DNA from: Gemmataceae bacterium
GTDB taxonomy: Bacteria; Planctomycetota; Planctomycetia; Gemmatales; Gemmataceae
Assembly (NCBI GenBank): GCA_022842245.1
Contig: JALHPZ010000003.1
Location: 214,156 to 278,155, forward strand
DNA: 64,000 nt
Direction of reading: 5' to 3'
Positions 1-9,294 of this stretch are shown piece after piece. Below the pieces are notes generated by a model. The model worked only from the letters and a program-made list of their open reading frames with translations, was not told the DNA's origin and did no database searches. The translations under genes and the position numbers were made by a program. The stretch's first letter is position 1. Each line of letters opens with the position of its first letter.

Positions 1-945
1 CAGTGGGACGAGTTCGATTCGTACGTCAAAAAGCTGCAGATGCCGTTCTTCTACGTGCCGGGGAACCACGATCTCGCGAACAAGCAGTTGATCGACTACT
101 GGGGCGGCCGCTACGGCAAGAGTTATTATCACTTCGTCTATCGAGACACCCTGTTCCTGAACATCAACAGCGAGGACGGCAAGGCTTCGACGATCACGGC
201 GGAGCAGGCCGCGTCGATCGCCAAGGCGCTCGACGAGAACAAGAACGTCCGTTGGACGATGGTCTTCCTCCACAAGCCGCTCTGGGCCGAAAAGGATCCC
301 GAGGCCAACGGCTGGCTCGCCGTCGAGAAACTGCTCGCCGGCCGCAACTACACCGTCTTCTGCGGCCACGTCCACCGCTACCAAAAGTACGTTCGCAACG
401 GCATGAACTATTACCAACTCGCGACGACGGGCGGCGGCAGCAAACTCCGCGGCACCGAGTACGGCGAGTTCGACCATCTCGTCTGGATCACCATGAAACC
501 GGACGGTCCCATCATCGCGAACATCATGATGGACGGCATTCTTCCGGAGAACCTGCGGCTGCCGGAGGTGAACGAAGCCGGCACGGTCGTGAAGAAACAG
601 CCACTGCATTCCTTGAAAGGAACGCTGACGTTGGAAGGCAAGCCGCTCGCGGGTATGACGGTGACCTTTGCCCAGCAGGAGGCGCCGAAAGGCTTCCGGG
701 TCGCCAATGCCGACGGCCTCACGGGTGCCGATGGCGCTTTTGTCGTCAGCACCTACGAGAAGTTCGACGGAATCCCCGCCGGCAAATACAAGGTGACGGT
801 TAACAAGACCGGCCGCGGCTATTACGACGGCGAAAAGCCCGCGAAATCGCCCGTCCCGGAGAAGTACACCAAGGCCGCCACCACGCCGCTGGTCGTGGAA
901 ATCAAGGAAGGCACTAACGAGATCGCCCTGGATCTGACGAACTGA
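1..945 (+). CDS. Secreted calcineurin-like metallophosphoesterase, C-terminal part (5' end outside window)
   Basis: The frame is open from base 1, so the start lies upstream; about 314 residues are visible. The metallophosphoesterase core shows a GNHD motif just after the window start and a GHVHRY motif about 100 residues later, both metal-ligand signatures of the calcineurin-like family that hydrolyses phosphoesters. After the catalytic domain (about residue 200 of the visible part) there is a beta-rich region with LKGTLTLEGKPLAGMTV and IPAGKYKVTV, which resembles a carboxypeptidase-regulatory or transthyretin-like module. Such a tail is common in exported planctomycete enzymes, so an extracytoplasmic location is inferred although the signal peptide is not visible. 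The substrate cannot be told from sequence. Confidence 0.85.
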   Translation, partial: QWDEFDSYVKKLQMPFFYVPGNHDLANKQLIDYWGGRYGKSYYHFVYRDTLFLNINSEDGKASTITAEQAASIAKALDENKNVRWTMVFLHKPLWAEKDPEANGWLAVEKLLAGRNYTVFCGHVHRYQKYVRNGMNYYQLATTGGGSKLRGTEYGEFDHLVWITMKPDGPIIANIMMDGILPENLRLPEVNEAGTVVKKQPLHSLKGTLTLEGKPLAGMTVTFAQQEAPKGFRVANADGLTGADGAFVVSTYEKFDGIPAGKYKVTVNKTGRGYYDGEKPAKSPVPEKYTKAATTPLVVEIKEGTNEIALDLTN

Positions 946-1019
946 CCCGGTCGGATGCCGTTGGGCTTTCGCGGGCGGTCCCGTAAAATCGTCGGAAACG
1001 ACGCCGGAGCCGCACCGCG

Positions 1020-1727
1020 ATGCCCATTGACATCCCATCCATCCTGCGCGAATGCCACCGCCTGCGGCGGCACCTTCGCGATTTGAAAGAGGAAATCGAT
1101 CGCGGTCCCCGCGTGCTCAAGGCCCAGCAGGCCCGGCTTGCCGCCGAAGAGCAGGAGCACAAGGACGCCTACGAGATCATCAAGCGACTCAAGCTCCGCC
1201 AGAAAGAGGACGAGGGATCGCTCAAGGTCGTGGAGGCGAATCTGGACAAGCTCGGCACCAAGGCCATGACCGTGACGACCATGAAGGAGATGGAGGCCGT
1301 CAAGCACGAGACGGAACAGGCCAATGCCAAGAAGGGGCTGCTCGAAGACGCGATCCTGGGTGCGATGACCGAAATCGAAGAGCGGACCGCCAACCTCCCC
1401 AACGTCGAAAAGAAATGGAAGGATGCCCAGGCCGAGTTCACCCAGTATCAGGTCGACGCCAAGGAACGCATGGAGCGAATGCTCGAAGACCGATCGCTTT
1501 CGGAATCGGAACTCACGCGCCGGGAAACGGAACTGCCCAACGACATGCGCGATCAATACGAACGACTCATCAAGGCGCACGGCCCGGACGGCCTGGCGGG
1601 CGTCAAGGGGACCGTCTGCGGGCAGTGCCGGTCGGTGATCGGCGAATCGCGGTTTTTCGAGTTGGAAGCCGGCAAGTTCGTCTTATGCCCGGTCTGCGGC
1701 CGCGGTTTGTACCTCGTCCGCGAATAA
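1020..1727 (+). CDS. Coiled-coil protein with C-terminal C4 zinc ribbon (zf-RING_7 type)
   Basis: This 235-residue protein is a long charged alpha-helical segment (about residues 10-175) that looks like a coiled coil, followed by a C4 zinc ribbon with CxxC at 200/203 and CxxC at 223/226. The architecture matches the widespread bacterial 'C4-type zinc ribbon domain' family (Pfam zf-RING_7), whose members are thought to bind nucleic acid or act as chaperone-like scaffolds; the exact role here is unknown. The ATG at 1020 follows the upstream phosphoesterase by 74 bp, so the two may be co-transcribed. A strong hairpin lies directly after the stop. Confidence 0.85.
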   Translation: MPIDIPSILRECHRLRRHLRDLKEEIDRGPRVLKAQQARLAAEEQEHKDAYEIIKRLKLRQKEDEGSLKVVEANLDKLGTKAMTVTTMKEMEAVKHETEQANAKKGLLEDAILGAMTEIEERTANLPNVEKKWKDAQAEFTQYQVDAKERMERMLEDRSLSESELTRRETELPNDMRDQYERLIKAHGPDGLAGVKGTVCGQCRSVIGESRFFELEAGKFVLCPVCGRGLYLVRE

Positions 1728-1729
1728 AG

Positions 1730-1770
1730 GAAGCCTCCGCGGAATCCACTACGGATTCCGCGGAGGCTTC
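1730..1770. terminator. Perfect 18-bp hairpin between convergent genes
   Basis: The arms 1730-1747 and 1753-1770 are perfect inverted repeats of 18 bp around a 5-nt loop. The hairpin starts 3 nt after the zinc-ribbon stop and ends 20 bp before the stop of the convergent secreted protein gene. There is no clear T-run on either side, so it is read as a bidirectional transcription stop or mRNA-stabilising hairpin, not a textbook intrinsic terminator. Confidence 0.75.
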
Positions 1771-1789
1771 GGCCTTTCTGACGGGTCGA

Positions 1790-4051
1790 TCACGTCGCCG
1801 GGAAAATCCCTTGTTGGATCGGGTCGAATTCCGCGAGTGCCGTCGTGGAACTGTCGGCGAACGCGAAGACCTGGATCTTTCGATTGCCGTCGGTTCCGAT
1901 GTCTCCGGCACCAATTCGGCGACCGGCGCGGTCCGATTCGGGTCCGGCAAAGAATGAACCGAGCGTGTTGGGGATCGGGAAACCGTCGGTGCGTCGGGGG
2001 TTGAAGACGCTGACTACCGGTCCGCCGTTGGTGCCGGGGGTCGTGAGGATCTGGAATTGCTCGCCACCGCGGAGGTCGGCCAGGGAGACGACCACGCCGC
2101 TACGCAGCGAGGAGTCGTACGCGAAATAGTTGAGGACGACTTTGTTCTGGACGAAGTCGTAGAGGCTGACGCGGGGTCCGCCGGTGAAGCCGGCTCCGAC
2201 AAGGATCTGGGCGTATCCGGTGCCGAGAGCGTCCTTCACATCGACGTAGAGGCCGCCGCGGAAGGTTTCCTCGAAGATTGGCACGGTACGGAGCAGGGAG
2301 CCGTCGACGCCGTCGTAAATCTTGATGAACGGTCCGCCGCCGAAGCCGGGCACGGCGATCACATCGCGTTGGCCGTCGCCCGTGACATCCGCGACGGCGA
2401 CGCGGACGCCGCCGGTGAAACTGACTTCGAACGGCTGGGCTGTGAATCGTTGGCTGCCGTCGGCGTTTTTGGCGATCACGACCGGTAGATTTCCGGCCGG
2501 GATCGCTTGTGCCGTGAGCTGTTCCGGCGCAGTGCCCGTGGCCACGATGATCGAAACGGTGTTCGACGTGGTCGGCGTGCTGCTGCCGGTCGGAGTGAAC
2601 TCCGCGGTGATCGCGTGCGTCGAGGCCGTTGCGAAGCTCGTGGTGAGCAGGGCGCGGCCATCGAGGACGCGGGCAGAGCCGAGGACGGTGGCGCCGTCAA
2701 GGAAGCGAACCTGTCCGCTTGCGCTGTTCATGCCCGAGACGGTCGCGGTGAGGAGCACGGTGCGATTGGTCTGCGCCGTGGTGCGCGAGGCGCCGAGGAG
2801 GACGGACGTGGGGCCTTGCGCGACGACGTTGACGGTGACGACTTCGGTGTCGAAGTTCTGGGCGCTGCCGAGGGAGCCGACGCGATCGGTGTTGTCGCGG
2901 ACGCCGACGAGGAGTTGGACCGAGCCAGTGAATCCGGAATTGGCCGTGACCGTCAGTTCGCCGGTTGCGGCGTTGACGCTGGCGGAGACGTTGGCGGGGG
3001 TGCCGAACAGGTTGCCGGGCACGCCGACGCGGTAGGTGAGGTTGGCGTTGTCGCCGTCCAGATTCACGAGCGGCAGGGTGACGATCTTCGAAGACCCCGA
3101 TTCGACCGTAATGGCCGGGATCGGATTGAGGAACGGCCGGTCGTCGGACGGATCGAGCGCGGCGGTGGCGCGGAACTTGATTTCCTTCGAGACGCCGTCG
3201 CCGTCGACGGCGTTGACGGTGATGTCGGAGTTGCCGGTGAATCCGCCCGTCGCGGTCACTTTCAATACGCCGTTGGCTTTGTCGGTGATGATCGTGGCAT
3301 CGGTGATGACGGCGGGGTTCTGCGCCTGGTCGGTCGTGCCGGACTTCACGGTGCCCTGGATGATCTTTTCGAAGACGTCGAAGCCGCTGGTGAGCTGGCC
3401 GAAGATCGTGTGGTTGAAGTTCAGGAACTGCGGCCGGGTGGCGAGGGGTTGGTCGATGTCGGTGATGAAGAACTGGGTGCCGTTGGCGTCGTCGACGGCG
3501 TTGGCGAAGGCGACCATGCCGTGGCTGTTGAAGGTGAACTCGGCGTTGTATTCGTCCACGAGGTTCGGCTGCGTGCCGGGGTCGGCGGCAGTGTTGTTGG
3601 ACGAACCGCCCTGGATGACGAAGTTGTCTTGGGTGCGGAAGAAGGTCTTGCCGTCGTAGAAGCCGGCGTTCGCGAGATCGACGATGCGCTGGACGGCGAG
3701 GGGCGCGGCGTCGGCGAACAGGCGGATCGTGATCGTACCGGTGAACGCGGCCCCGGTGTTATCGACGCCGCTGACGTCGAGTTTGAGTGTTTGGCCGGCG
3801 GGCAGCACGCTCACGTTGATGCCGGCATTGGCGCTGGACGCGGTGAACGTCGTCGTGCCGTTCACCGTCGCCGTGTTCTGGACGGGCACGAACAGCGGTT
3901 TGTTGTTCGCGAACGTGTTGTCCGCGATCGAGGCGAGCGTCACGGCCGGCATTTCACGGCCTTCGAGCGCTTCGGCGGTCAGGCGAGCGGTGGGACGGGC
4001 GTTCCCGGAAGTCCGGGGCTTCAGCCAACGCGACAAGGCTCGGAACGGCAT
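1790..4051 (-). CDS. Secreted cyclophilin-domain protein with Ig-like and FG-GAP-type repeats
   Basis: The 753-residue protein begins with an N-terminal stretch ending in LEGREMPAV (about residues 29-37), which matches the planctomycete extracellular N-terminal motif (Pfam Planc_extracel type). Residues ~104-245 form a cyclophilin-type peptidyl-prolyl isomerase domain: FFRTQDNFVIQGG with the catalytic-type Arg at 139, and GTQFFIT at 191-197. Next come cadherin/Ig-like segments with repeated 'SGFTGS' turns, a Big_3-like Ig domain near 480-590, and C-terminal FG-GAP/VCBS-like propeller repeats such as VADVTGDGQRDVIAVPGFGG. The frame is open to 4270, but 4051 is preferred because GAGGTG lies about 8 nt upstream and the export motif sits at the N-terminus. 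Likely cell surface or secreted; the isomerase may help fold exported proteins. Confidence 0.85.
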   Translation of the reverse strand: MPFRALSRWLKPRTSGNARPTARLTAEALEGREMPAVTLASIADNTFANNKPLFVPVQNTATVNGTTTFTASSANAGINVSVLPAGQTLKLDVSGVDNTGAAFTGTITIRLFADAAPLAVQRIVDLANAGFYDGKTFFRTQDNFVIQGGSSNNTAADPGTQPNLVDEYNAEFTFNSHGMVAFANAVDDANGTQFFITDIDQPLATRPQFLNFNHTIFGQLTSGFDVFEKIIQGTVKSGTTDQAQNPAVITDATIITDKANGVLKVTATGGFTGNSDITVNAVDGDGVSKEIKFRATAALDPSDDRPFLNPIPAITVESGSSKIVTLPLVNLDGDNANLTYRVGVPGNLFGTPANVSASVNAATGELTVTANSGFTGSVQLLVGVRDNTDRVGSLGSAQNFDTEVVTVNVVAQGPTSVLLGASRTTAQTNRTVLLTATVSGMNSASGQVRFLDGATVLGSARVLDGRALLTTSFATASTHAITAEFTPTGSSTPTTSNTVSIIVATGTAPEQLTAQAIPAGNLPVVIAKNADGSQRFTAQPFEVSFTGGVRVAVADVTGDGQRDVIAVPGFGGGPFIKIYDGVDGSLLRTVPIFEETFRGGLYVDVKDALGTGYAQILVGAGFTGGPRVSLYDFVQNKVVLNYFAYDSSLRSGVVVSLADLRGGEQFQILTTPGTNGGPVVSVFNPRRTDGFPIPNTLGSFFAGPESDRAGRRIGAGDIGTDGNRKIQVFAFADSSTTALAEFDPIQQGIFPAT

Positions 4052-4227
4052 CGACGCACCTCGGGGAAAAGCGATCTTTCTTGTAGTTAAGACGAATGTT
4101 CGGCGGTTTCGGTTGGCTCGCATTCGGGAAAACACGCCGGTCGGGGCAACGCGGGCCGCGGCGACGGCGTTCGATCCACTCCGCCGCGCCGTCCGGTTCG
4201 ACCGGCAGAACCCGAACGACCCGCAGC

Positions 4228-5004
4228 CTAGGCCGGAAGCCCGGCGCCGGCCAGCAGGGACTTCGCCCACGCTTCGTCTTCAGGCACGAGCGGGGGCGTC
4301 GGCGTGCCGGTGTAAATCGACAGATCGTACGACGCATCGTCATGAACGCGATACAGCACGGATTGGAGATCGAGTTGCGCTTCGGGATCGCCCAGGGCCA
4401 ATGGCACGGGAAGTATTGGCAACGGATCCCGCAAGCGAATCGGCCAGCAATCGACTTCGGGCCGTCGTTCCGTTCGGCTGACGATGGCACAGTAGTCGCA
4501 GTTCGGTAACCCTTCCCAACGCATTCGCGGGCCACCGCGCAAGAGGTCGATTTCCATGAAATGGGATGAAGACTGCAGCAGTTGTCGGACTTTCGACCGA
4601 TAGAGATCCCGATCAGGACCCGAACGTTTGTTGGTCGGGCTGAGCAGTTCGATGGCCGTGACCAAATTCCGATTCACCGCGTCGCGAATCTCCAAATGAC
4701 GAATCGTAATTTCGTCGATTGCGGACGGAACGAAGACCGTCATCGGTGCGGTCGGGGATTCCGCCAAAGCCGTAACGGACAAACGGCTCGCCGAGTGAAT
4801 GCCGACATCGGGTCGCCCAAGGGGAGTGGGTTCGTCGGCCGAATGCTCGTGGAGGTAGACTTGTTCTTCGATCCGGACGAAGTACCGCGGGCGCACTCGT
4901 CGTCCGATTTCCATTGCCATCGCGGCGATGAACCGCGCATGAAAGTCCGGCCACACGTCCGGCTGTTCGAGGTACGGGTCCATGCCCGGAAACGGCGACG
5001 GCAT
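4228..5004 (-). CDS. DUF4058 family protein
   Basis: The 258-residue product starts with MPSPFPGMDPYLE, the hallmark opening of DUF4058 proteins, and has the typical VWPDFHARFI, RYFVRIEEQVY and TAIELLSPTNK segments. DUF4058 proteins are frequent in planctomycetes and cyanobacteria; their fold resembles restriction-endonuclease-like Uma2 proteins, but no activity is established. The ATG at 5004 is chosen because the family motif begins there, although the frame is open further upstream. It follows the dihydroorotase stop by 26 bp on the same strand, so co-transcription is likely. Nothing in the sequence links it to pyrimidine synthesis. Confidence 0.85.
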   Translation of the reverse strand: MPSPFPGMDPYLEQPDVWPDFHARFIAAMAMEIGRRVRPRYFVRIEEQVYLHEHSADEPTPLGRPDVGIHSASRLSVTALAESPTAPMTVFVPSAIDEITIRHLEIRDAVNRNLVTAIELLSPTNKRSGPDRDLYRSKVRQLLQSSSHFMEIDLLRGGPRMRWEGLPNCDYCAIVSRTERRPEVDCWPIRLRDPLPILPVPLALGDPEAQLDLQSVLYRVHDDASYDLSIYTGTPTPPLVPEDEAWAKSLLAGAGLPA

Positions 5005-5030
5005 CGATCTCCCTCCGACGACACGCCATT

Positions 5031-6311
5031 CTAACCCATCCGGCTCATCTTCACGACCCCCCGCACGATCGTTGCCACCGCACGCCCGGTCACCGGCCAG
5101 CCGTGGAACGGGCTGTTCCGGCTCTTCGTCTTCATGGCGTTCACGTCGATCGTCCACTGCGCCTTCGGATCGATCACTGTCACGTCCGCTTTCTGGCCGA
5201 CCTGCAACGTCCCGCGCGGGATGCCGAGGATCTTCGCGGGATTGATCGTCATCTTCTCGATCATCTGCGGCCAGGTGAGCACGCCCTTCTCGACCAGGTG
5301 CGTGACGCACAAGGGCAGGAACGTCTCCAGGCCGACGATGCCGTTGGGCGTCTGGTCGAGCTCCTTCGCCTTCTTCTCCGGGGCGTGCGGGGCGTGGTCG
5401 GTGGCGAGCACCGACAGCGTACCGTCCCGCAATCCTTCGAGGATGGCGTCCACGTCCCGTTGCGTCCGCAGCGGCGGGGACATCTTGTAGTTGCTGTCGA
5501 ACCGCTCCAGTTCCTTGTCCGTCAGGATGAAGTGGTGCGGGCACGCCTCGCCGGAACAGCGGATGCCCCTCCGGATGCCGTTGCGAAGCAATTCCACTCC
5601 GCCGGCCGTCGAGACGTGCAGGATGTGGACCTTCCCGCCCGTCAGTTCCGCGAGCATGATGTCGCGGGCGATCATGATGTCCTCGGCGACGCCCGGCATC
5701 CCGCGCAGACCGAGCCGCAAGGACACTTCCCCCTCGTTCATCACGCCGCCCTGCGTCAGCTCCAATATCTCGGCGTGCACGAGGATCGCTTTGTCAAACA
5801 TCTTCGCGTATTCGAGCGCCCGGCGCATGATCTCGGCGTTGAAGACCGGCGCGCCGTCGTCGGTGAAGGCGACCGCGCCGCCGTCCACGAGCTTGCCGAT
5901 CTCGGCGAGTTCCTTCCCCTCGCGGCCCTTCGTCACAGCGCCGATCGGGAAGACGTTGCAGTTCCCCGCCCGCTTCGCCTGAAGGATCACGAACTCGGCC
6001 GCGTCGCGCGTATCCAGCGGCGGCTCCGTGTTCGGCATGCACGCCACGGATGTGACGCCCCCGGCGATCGCGCTCGCCGTGCCCGTCACGATCGTCTCGT
6101 CCTCCTCGCGGCCCGGTTCCCGCAGGTGGACGTGCATGTCGATGAGGCCCGGCGACACGATCATCCCGGAGCAATCGAGCACGCGGTCGGCCGCGCGGGG
6201 CGGCGCGCCGAGCCCGCCGATGAGGATGTCGTCGATCCAGAGGTCGGCGACTTCGTCGAGGCCTTGCGACGGGTCGATGACCCGTCCGTTTCGCAGGTGA
6301 AGTATGGACAT
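5031..6311 (-). CDS. pyrC: Dihydroorotase
   Basis: This 426-residue amidohydrolase catalyses the reversible cyclisation of N-carbamoyl-L-aspartate to dihydroorotate in pyrimidine synthesis. Diagnostic motifs are DMHVHLREPG (metal-binding HxH), GAVTKGREGKEL, AFTDDG, EACPHHFILTD and LATDHAPH with the catalytic Asp. It belongs to the class I, PyrC/allantoinase-like branch. The start at 6311 places the usual opening (ILHLRNGRVIDP) at the N-terminus. An in-frame GTG at 6341 overlaps the stop of the upstream sulfatase as GTGA and is a possible alternative; neither has a clear ribosome-binding site. No other pyr genes are nearby. An inactive aspartate-carbamoyltransferase-partner type is unlikely because all metal ligands are present. 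Confidence 0.92.
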   Translation of the reverse strand: MSILHLRNGRVIDPSQGLDEVADLWIDDILIGGLGAPPRAADRVLDCSGMIVSPGLIDMHVHLREPGREEDETIVTGTASAIAGGVTSVACMPNTEPPLDTRDAAEFVILQAKRAGNCNVFPIGAVTKGREGKELAEIGKLVDGGAVAFTDDGAPVFNAEIMRRALEYAKMFDKAILVHAEILELTQGGVMNEGEVSLRLGLRGMPGVAEDIMIARDIMLAELTGGKVHILHVSTAGGVELLRNGIRRGIRCSGEACPHHFILTDKELERFDSNYKMSPPLRTQRDVDAILEGLRDGTLSVLATDHAPHAPEKKAKELDQTPNGIVGLETFLPLCVTHLVEKGVLTWPQMIEKMTINPAKILGIPRGTLQVGQKADVTVIDPKAQWTIDVNAMKTKSRNSPFHGWPVTGRAVATIVRGVVKMSRMG

Positions 6312-6337
6312 GGAATCGTTGTACGAATCGACCGCCG

Positions 6338-7792
6338 TCACTTCGCGGGGTCGCGCCCGACTTCGCGCAACCCGGCCCCTTTGCGGCCGATGATCGCATC
6401 GCCGAGGTCGACCCGATACATCTGGGCGAGTTCGAGCAAGCGCTTTACGGCGTCCGGATGCACGGCGGAAACGTCTTTCTCTTCGCCGGGATCGGCCTCC
6501 AGATCGAAGAGCGATTGGGCGATCCGTTCGACCTTGTACCCGTGCCGGCTGGCGATGCCGCGAATGCCGGACTCCTCGATGGCGAGAGGCTTCATCGCGG
6601 CGTAGTTCGCGGGCTTGCCGTCACGGCCCGGCGGGCCGTTCACCGTGAGATAGTCGTGCGGCAGGTGCAGCTTCCACCGGCCCGTCCGCACCGCGTGCAG
6701 CTCCGATCCGGAATAATAGGCGAACGATTCGCGGTCCTTCGCGCCCTCCGTGCCGAGGAGCGAGCCGGAAAGGTCGAGGCCATCGACGGGCCGATCGAAC
6801 TTGGGAACGCCTGCCAGTTTCGTAAGGGTTGGCAGCAGATCCAGTCCGGTAAAGAACGCCTTCGATACCGTGTCCGCTGGCACTTTACCTGGCCAGCGGG
6901 CGAGGAACGGTACGCGCACGCCGCCCTCGAACGTCGTGAGCTTCCCCTCGCGGTACGGCTCTGCCCGGCCCGCGTGGCTGCCATAGCTCAGAAACGGTCC
7001 GTTATCCGAGAGGAACAGCACGAGCGTTTCGTTCTCGACGCCGTTCTCCTTCAACGAACGCATCAGTTCCCCGACGGACCAGTCGAGTTCTTCGACCACA
7101 TCGCCATAAAGGCCGCGCTGCGAACGGCCCCGGAACGCCTTCGACGCGAAGATCGGCACGTGCGGCATGACGTGGGGCAGGTAGAGGAAGAACGGCTTCG
7201 CCTTGTTGGCGGCGATGAACGCGGTCGCCTTCTCGGTGAACCGTTTCGTGAATTGCGATTGATCGGGATCGAGTTCGACGGTCTTGCCGTTCTCAATGAG
7301 GGGCAGGGCGGGAATGGTGCGAATCACCGGGTGCAGCGGTCCGTTGTCGTTCGAGTAGGGGAGGCCGAACCAGGTATCGAAGCCATGCTTCGTCGGGGCG
7401 AACATCGGTCGCGTGCCGAGGTGCCATTTGCCGAAGCAGGCGGTCGCGTAGCCCTGTCGTTTCAGGTACTCCGGCAGGAGTGTTTCGTCCGGGTGGATGC
7501 CGGTGGCGCTCGTGTGGTTCAGCGCGCCCGCGAGGCCGATCCGGTTTGGATAACAGCCGGACATGAGGGCTGCGCGGGACGCGGTGCAGACGGGTTGCGC
7601 GACGTTGAAGTGGGTGAAGCGCGTCCCCTCCTTCGCGAGCCGGTCGAGGTTCGGCGTGCGGATGTCCTTCGCGACGTACGAGCCGACGTCCGCGTAGCCG
7701 AGATCGTCCGCGACGATGAGGACGATGTTCGGCGGCCGGTCGGCGGCCGTCAGGGGAGCGGTCAGGAACGCCAGCAGCAACATGGCGCGCAT
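6338..7792 (-). CDS. Secreted type I sulfatase
   Basis: The 484-residue protein has a signal peptide (LLLAFLTAPLTAADR) followed by PNIVLIVADDLGYADVG, the N-terminal metal site of type I sulfatases. The nucleophile motif is CTASR (Cys69), fitting C-x-(P/A)-S-R with Ala in place of the usual Pro; this Cys must be converted to formylglycine for activity. Other family signatures are KWHLG and LFLSDNGP. The fold class hydrolyses sulfate esters of polysaccharides or small molecules; the substrate cannot be assigned. A formylglycine-generating enzyme is encoded at 42238-43335. The stop overlaps a possible GTG start of dihydroorotase by 4 bp; the DUF1593 gene lies 22 bp upstream. Confidence 0.92.
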   Translation of the reverse strand: MRAMLLLAFLTAPLTAADRPPNIVLIVADDLGYADVGSYVAKDIRTPNLDRLAKEGTRFTHFNVAQPVCTASRAALMSGCYPNRIGLAGALNHTSATGIHPDETLLPEYLKRQGYATACFGKWHLGTRPMFAPTKHGFDTWFGLPYSNDNGPLHPVIRTIPALPLIENGKTVELDPDQSQFTKRFTEKATAFIAANKAKPFFLYLPHVMPHVPIFASKAFRGRSQRGLYGDVVEELDWSVGELMRSLKENGVENETLVLFLSDNGPFLSYGSHAGRAEPYREGKLTTFEGGVRVPFLARWPGKVPADTVSKAFFTGLDLLPTLTKLAGVPKFDRPVDGLDLSGSLLGTEGAKDRESFAYYSGSELHAVRTGRWKLHLPHDYLTVNGPPGRDGKPANYAAMKPLAIEESGIRGIASRHGYKVERIAQSLFDLEADPGEEKDVSAVHPDAVKRLLELAQMYRVDLGDAIIGRKGAGLREVGRDPAK

Positions 7793-7814
7793 CGGGAGCC
7801 TCCAATGGTTTCGA

Positions 7815-9197
7815 TCAGCGTTCGACGGTCACGACGATCCGGCGGTAGGCTGCGAGCGCGGGCGAACCGGAATCGCGCACGGCCAGCACGAGGTGGATCG
7901 TCGAGCCAACGGCGTCGGACGGAATGGCCAGCGCGGCCTTCGCCGTTCCTGCGCCCGTCGGTTCCACGGATCCGCGATACGAGCCGGCTTCGGGGTAAAC
8001 GAACCACTCGAATGCGAGTTTATCGCCATCCGGATCGGTCGACCGGCTCGCGTCGAGTTCGATACGGTCGCCCGGCTTCGCCGAACGGCGGAGAATCGAG
8101 CGGTCGAGTGAATCGTTCACGATGGCGATCGGCGCATGGTTCGCCTTTTCCCGCGGTTTCACGCACCAGTCCAGCCGGGCGCGGAAGTCGTTCTGAAGGT
8201 CGACCGCCCAGCGCGCCAGCGTGAGGTCGCGGCTCGTCACGCCGCGAACGGTATCCTTCTGGTTGGCCCAGTAATACGGCTTATCTTTGTGGTTCTCGTT
8301 GCGACCGTGCCGGCCGCCCCAGCATCCCCACGTCGGTTCGTCCGGATCGCTCAGCCCGTTCGGCACGAGATAGAGGAAGTACAGCGAATCGCCTTCCTTC
8401 TGCGGCAGGCTCGTATTGGTCGGGTAGAGCGCGCCGAGCGTGCCGTGGTTCGTCCGCACGTCGCGCGTCAGATCGAATCCGCCGGCCTTCGCGGTGAGCG
8501 GCGAGAAGCGGTGGTACCAGCGCTTCCCCTCCAGTTCCGGGCGCGACGCTTCCACGAGCAGTCGGAATGGCGGTTCATGCTTCGTCGTGTGGTCGCCGAA
8601 CTTCTCGGCCGAGACGAGCCGGAGCTTGTCCTTGAACTTCGCGTAACCCGCCGGGCCGCGATCACGCAGAACGCGATCGAGGGCGCGCTGGAGGTTGTTT
8701 CGGGCCGCCCCGTGGTCGGTGCCCCAATCGGAATACCAGACCGACCGGGGGTCGGGGCGGTCCACGATGGCAATAAGGCGCTCGACGGCCGCGTCGGTGT
8801 CGTCATAACCGGCGACGCAGAGCTTGCGCAGCGAGTCCGCGCTCGGGTAGCGGGCTTCGTGCCGCGCGAGGTTCGCATGGCACGCGCCGTAGGCGTCGAC
8901 GAGCCGATGGACGATGCCCAAACCAGTGCGCGCGGGGTTCAGGTTTTCGCGATCGCGCGCCTTCGACCGGTTGGCGATGATCGCTTCCACGTCCCACTCG
9001 TTGGAGTAAAGCAGGAAGCGCACGAGGGATTGCTCGTCGTCCGGGTCGCCGCCCGCGTCGGTCTCGACGACGACGCGCAGGCGTGGCGGAGCCAGCTCGG
9101 CCGCGCGCGCGGTCCCGATGGCAAGGATCGACAGTGCCAACAGGAAGCCGAGCGGCGACACGATTCGTTCTCGCGAATAAGCGTGTATGGGATTCAT
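7815..9197 (-). CDS. Secreted DUF1593 nucleoside-hydrolase-like protein
   Basis: The 460-residue protein has a signal peptide (LGFLLALSILAIGTARAAE) and then LRVVVETDAGGDPDDEQSLVRFL, the DUF1593 version of the nucleoside-hydrolase calcium-binding motif. VWYSDWGTDHGAARNNLQRAL and WGCWGGRHGR are also typical of the family. The last ~95 residues form a PKD/Ig-like domain, including STDPDGDKLAFEWFVYPEAG. DUF1593 proteins are thought to act on glycosidic bonds, but no reaction is established. The ATG at 9197 is preferred because it sits just before the signal peptide. It diverges from phoD (ATG 9295), leaving 97 bp for both promoters. Confidence 0.88.
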   Translation of the reverse strand: MNPIHAYSRERIVSPLGFLLALSILAIGTARAAELAPPRLRVVVETDAGGDPDDEQSLVRFLLYSNEWDVEAIIANRSKARDRENLNPARTGLGIVHRLVDAYGACHANLARHEARYPSADSLRKLCVAGYDDTDAAVERLIAIVDRPDPRSVWYSDWGTDHGAARNNLQRALDRVLRDRGPAGYAKFKDKLRLVSAEKFGDHTTKHEPPFRLLVEASRPELEGKRWYHRFSPLTAKAGGFDLTRDVRTNHGTLGALYPTNTSLPQKEGDSLYFLYLVPNGLSDPDEPTWGCWGGRHGRNENHKDKPYYWANQKDTVRGVTSRDLTLARWAVDLQNDFRARLDWCVKPREKANHAPIAIVNDSLDRSILRRSAKPGDRIELDASRSTDPDGDKLAFEWFVYPEAGSYRGSVEPTGAGTAKAALAIPSDAVGSTIHLVLAVRDSGSPALAAYRRIVVTVER

Positions 9198-9294
9198 GGA
9201 AACTTCGCGTGCAACGCCGTGGGGAGCGGTTAAACTATCCGCCATTCCCGATCTCATGACCAGACTTTTCTCCAAAGCTGTAAACGGAGCGAAC

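Noticed and set aside
2507..4090. 527-codon plus-strand open frame opposite the cyclophilin-domain gene
   Set aside because: Composition is Gly/Arg/Val-rich with no motif; the opposite strand has clear domains. Long antisense frames are expected in such GC-rich coding DNA.
8136..9233. 366-codon plus-strand frame opposite the DUF1593 gene
   Set aside because: No recognisable motif and no ribosome-binding site; the complementary strand encodes a signal peptide and conserved motifs.
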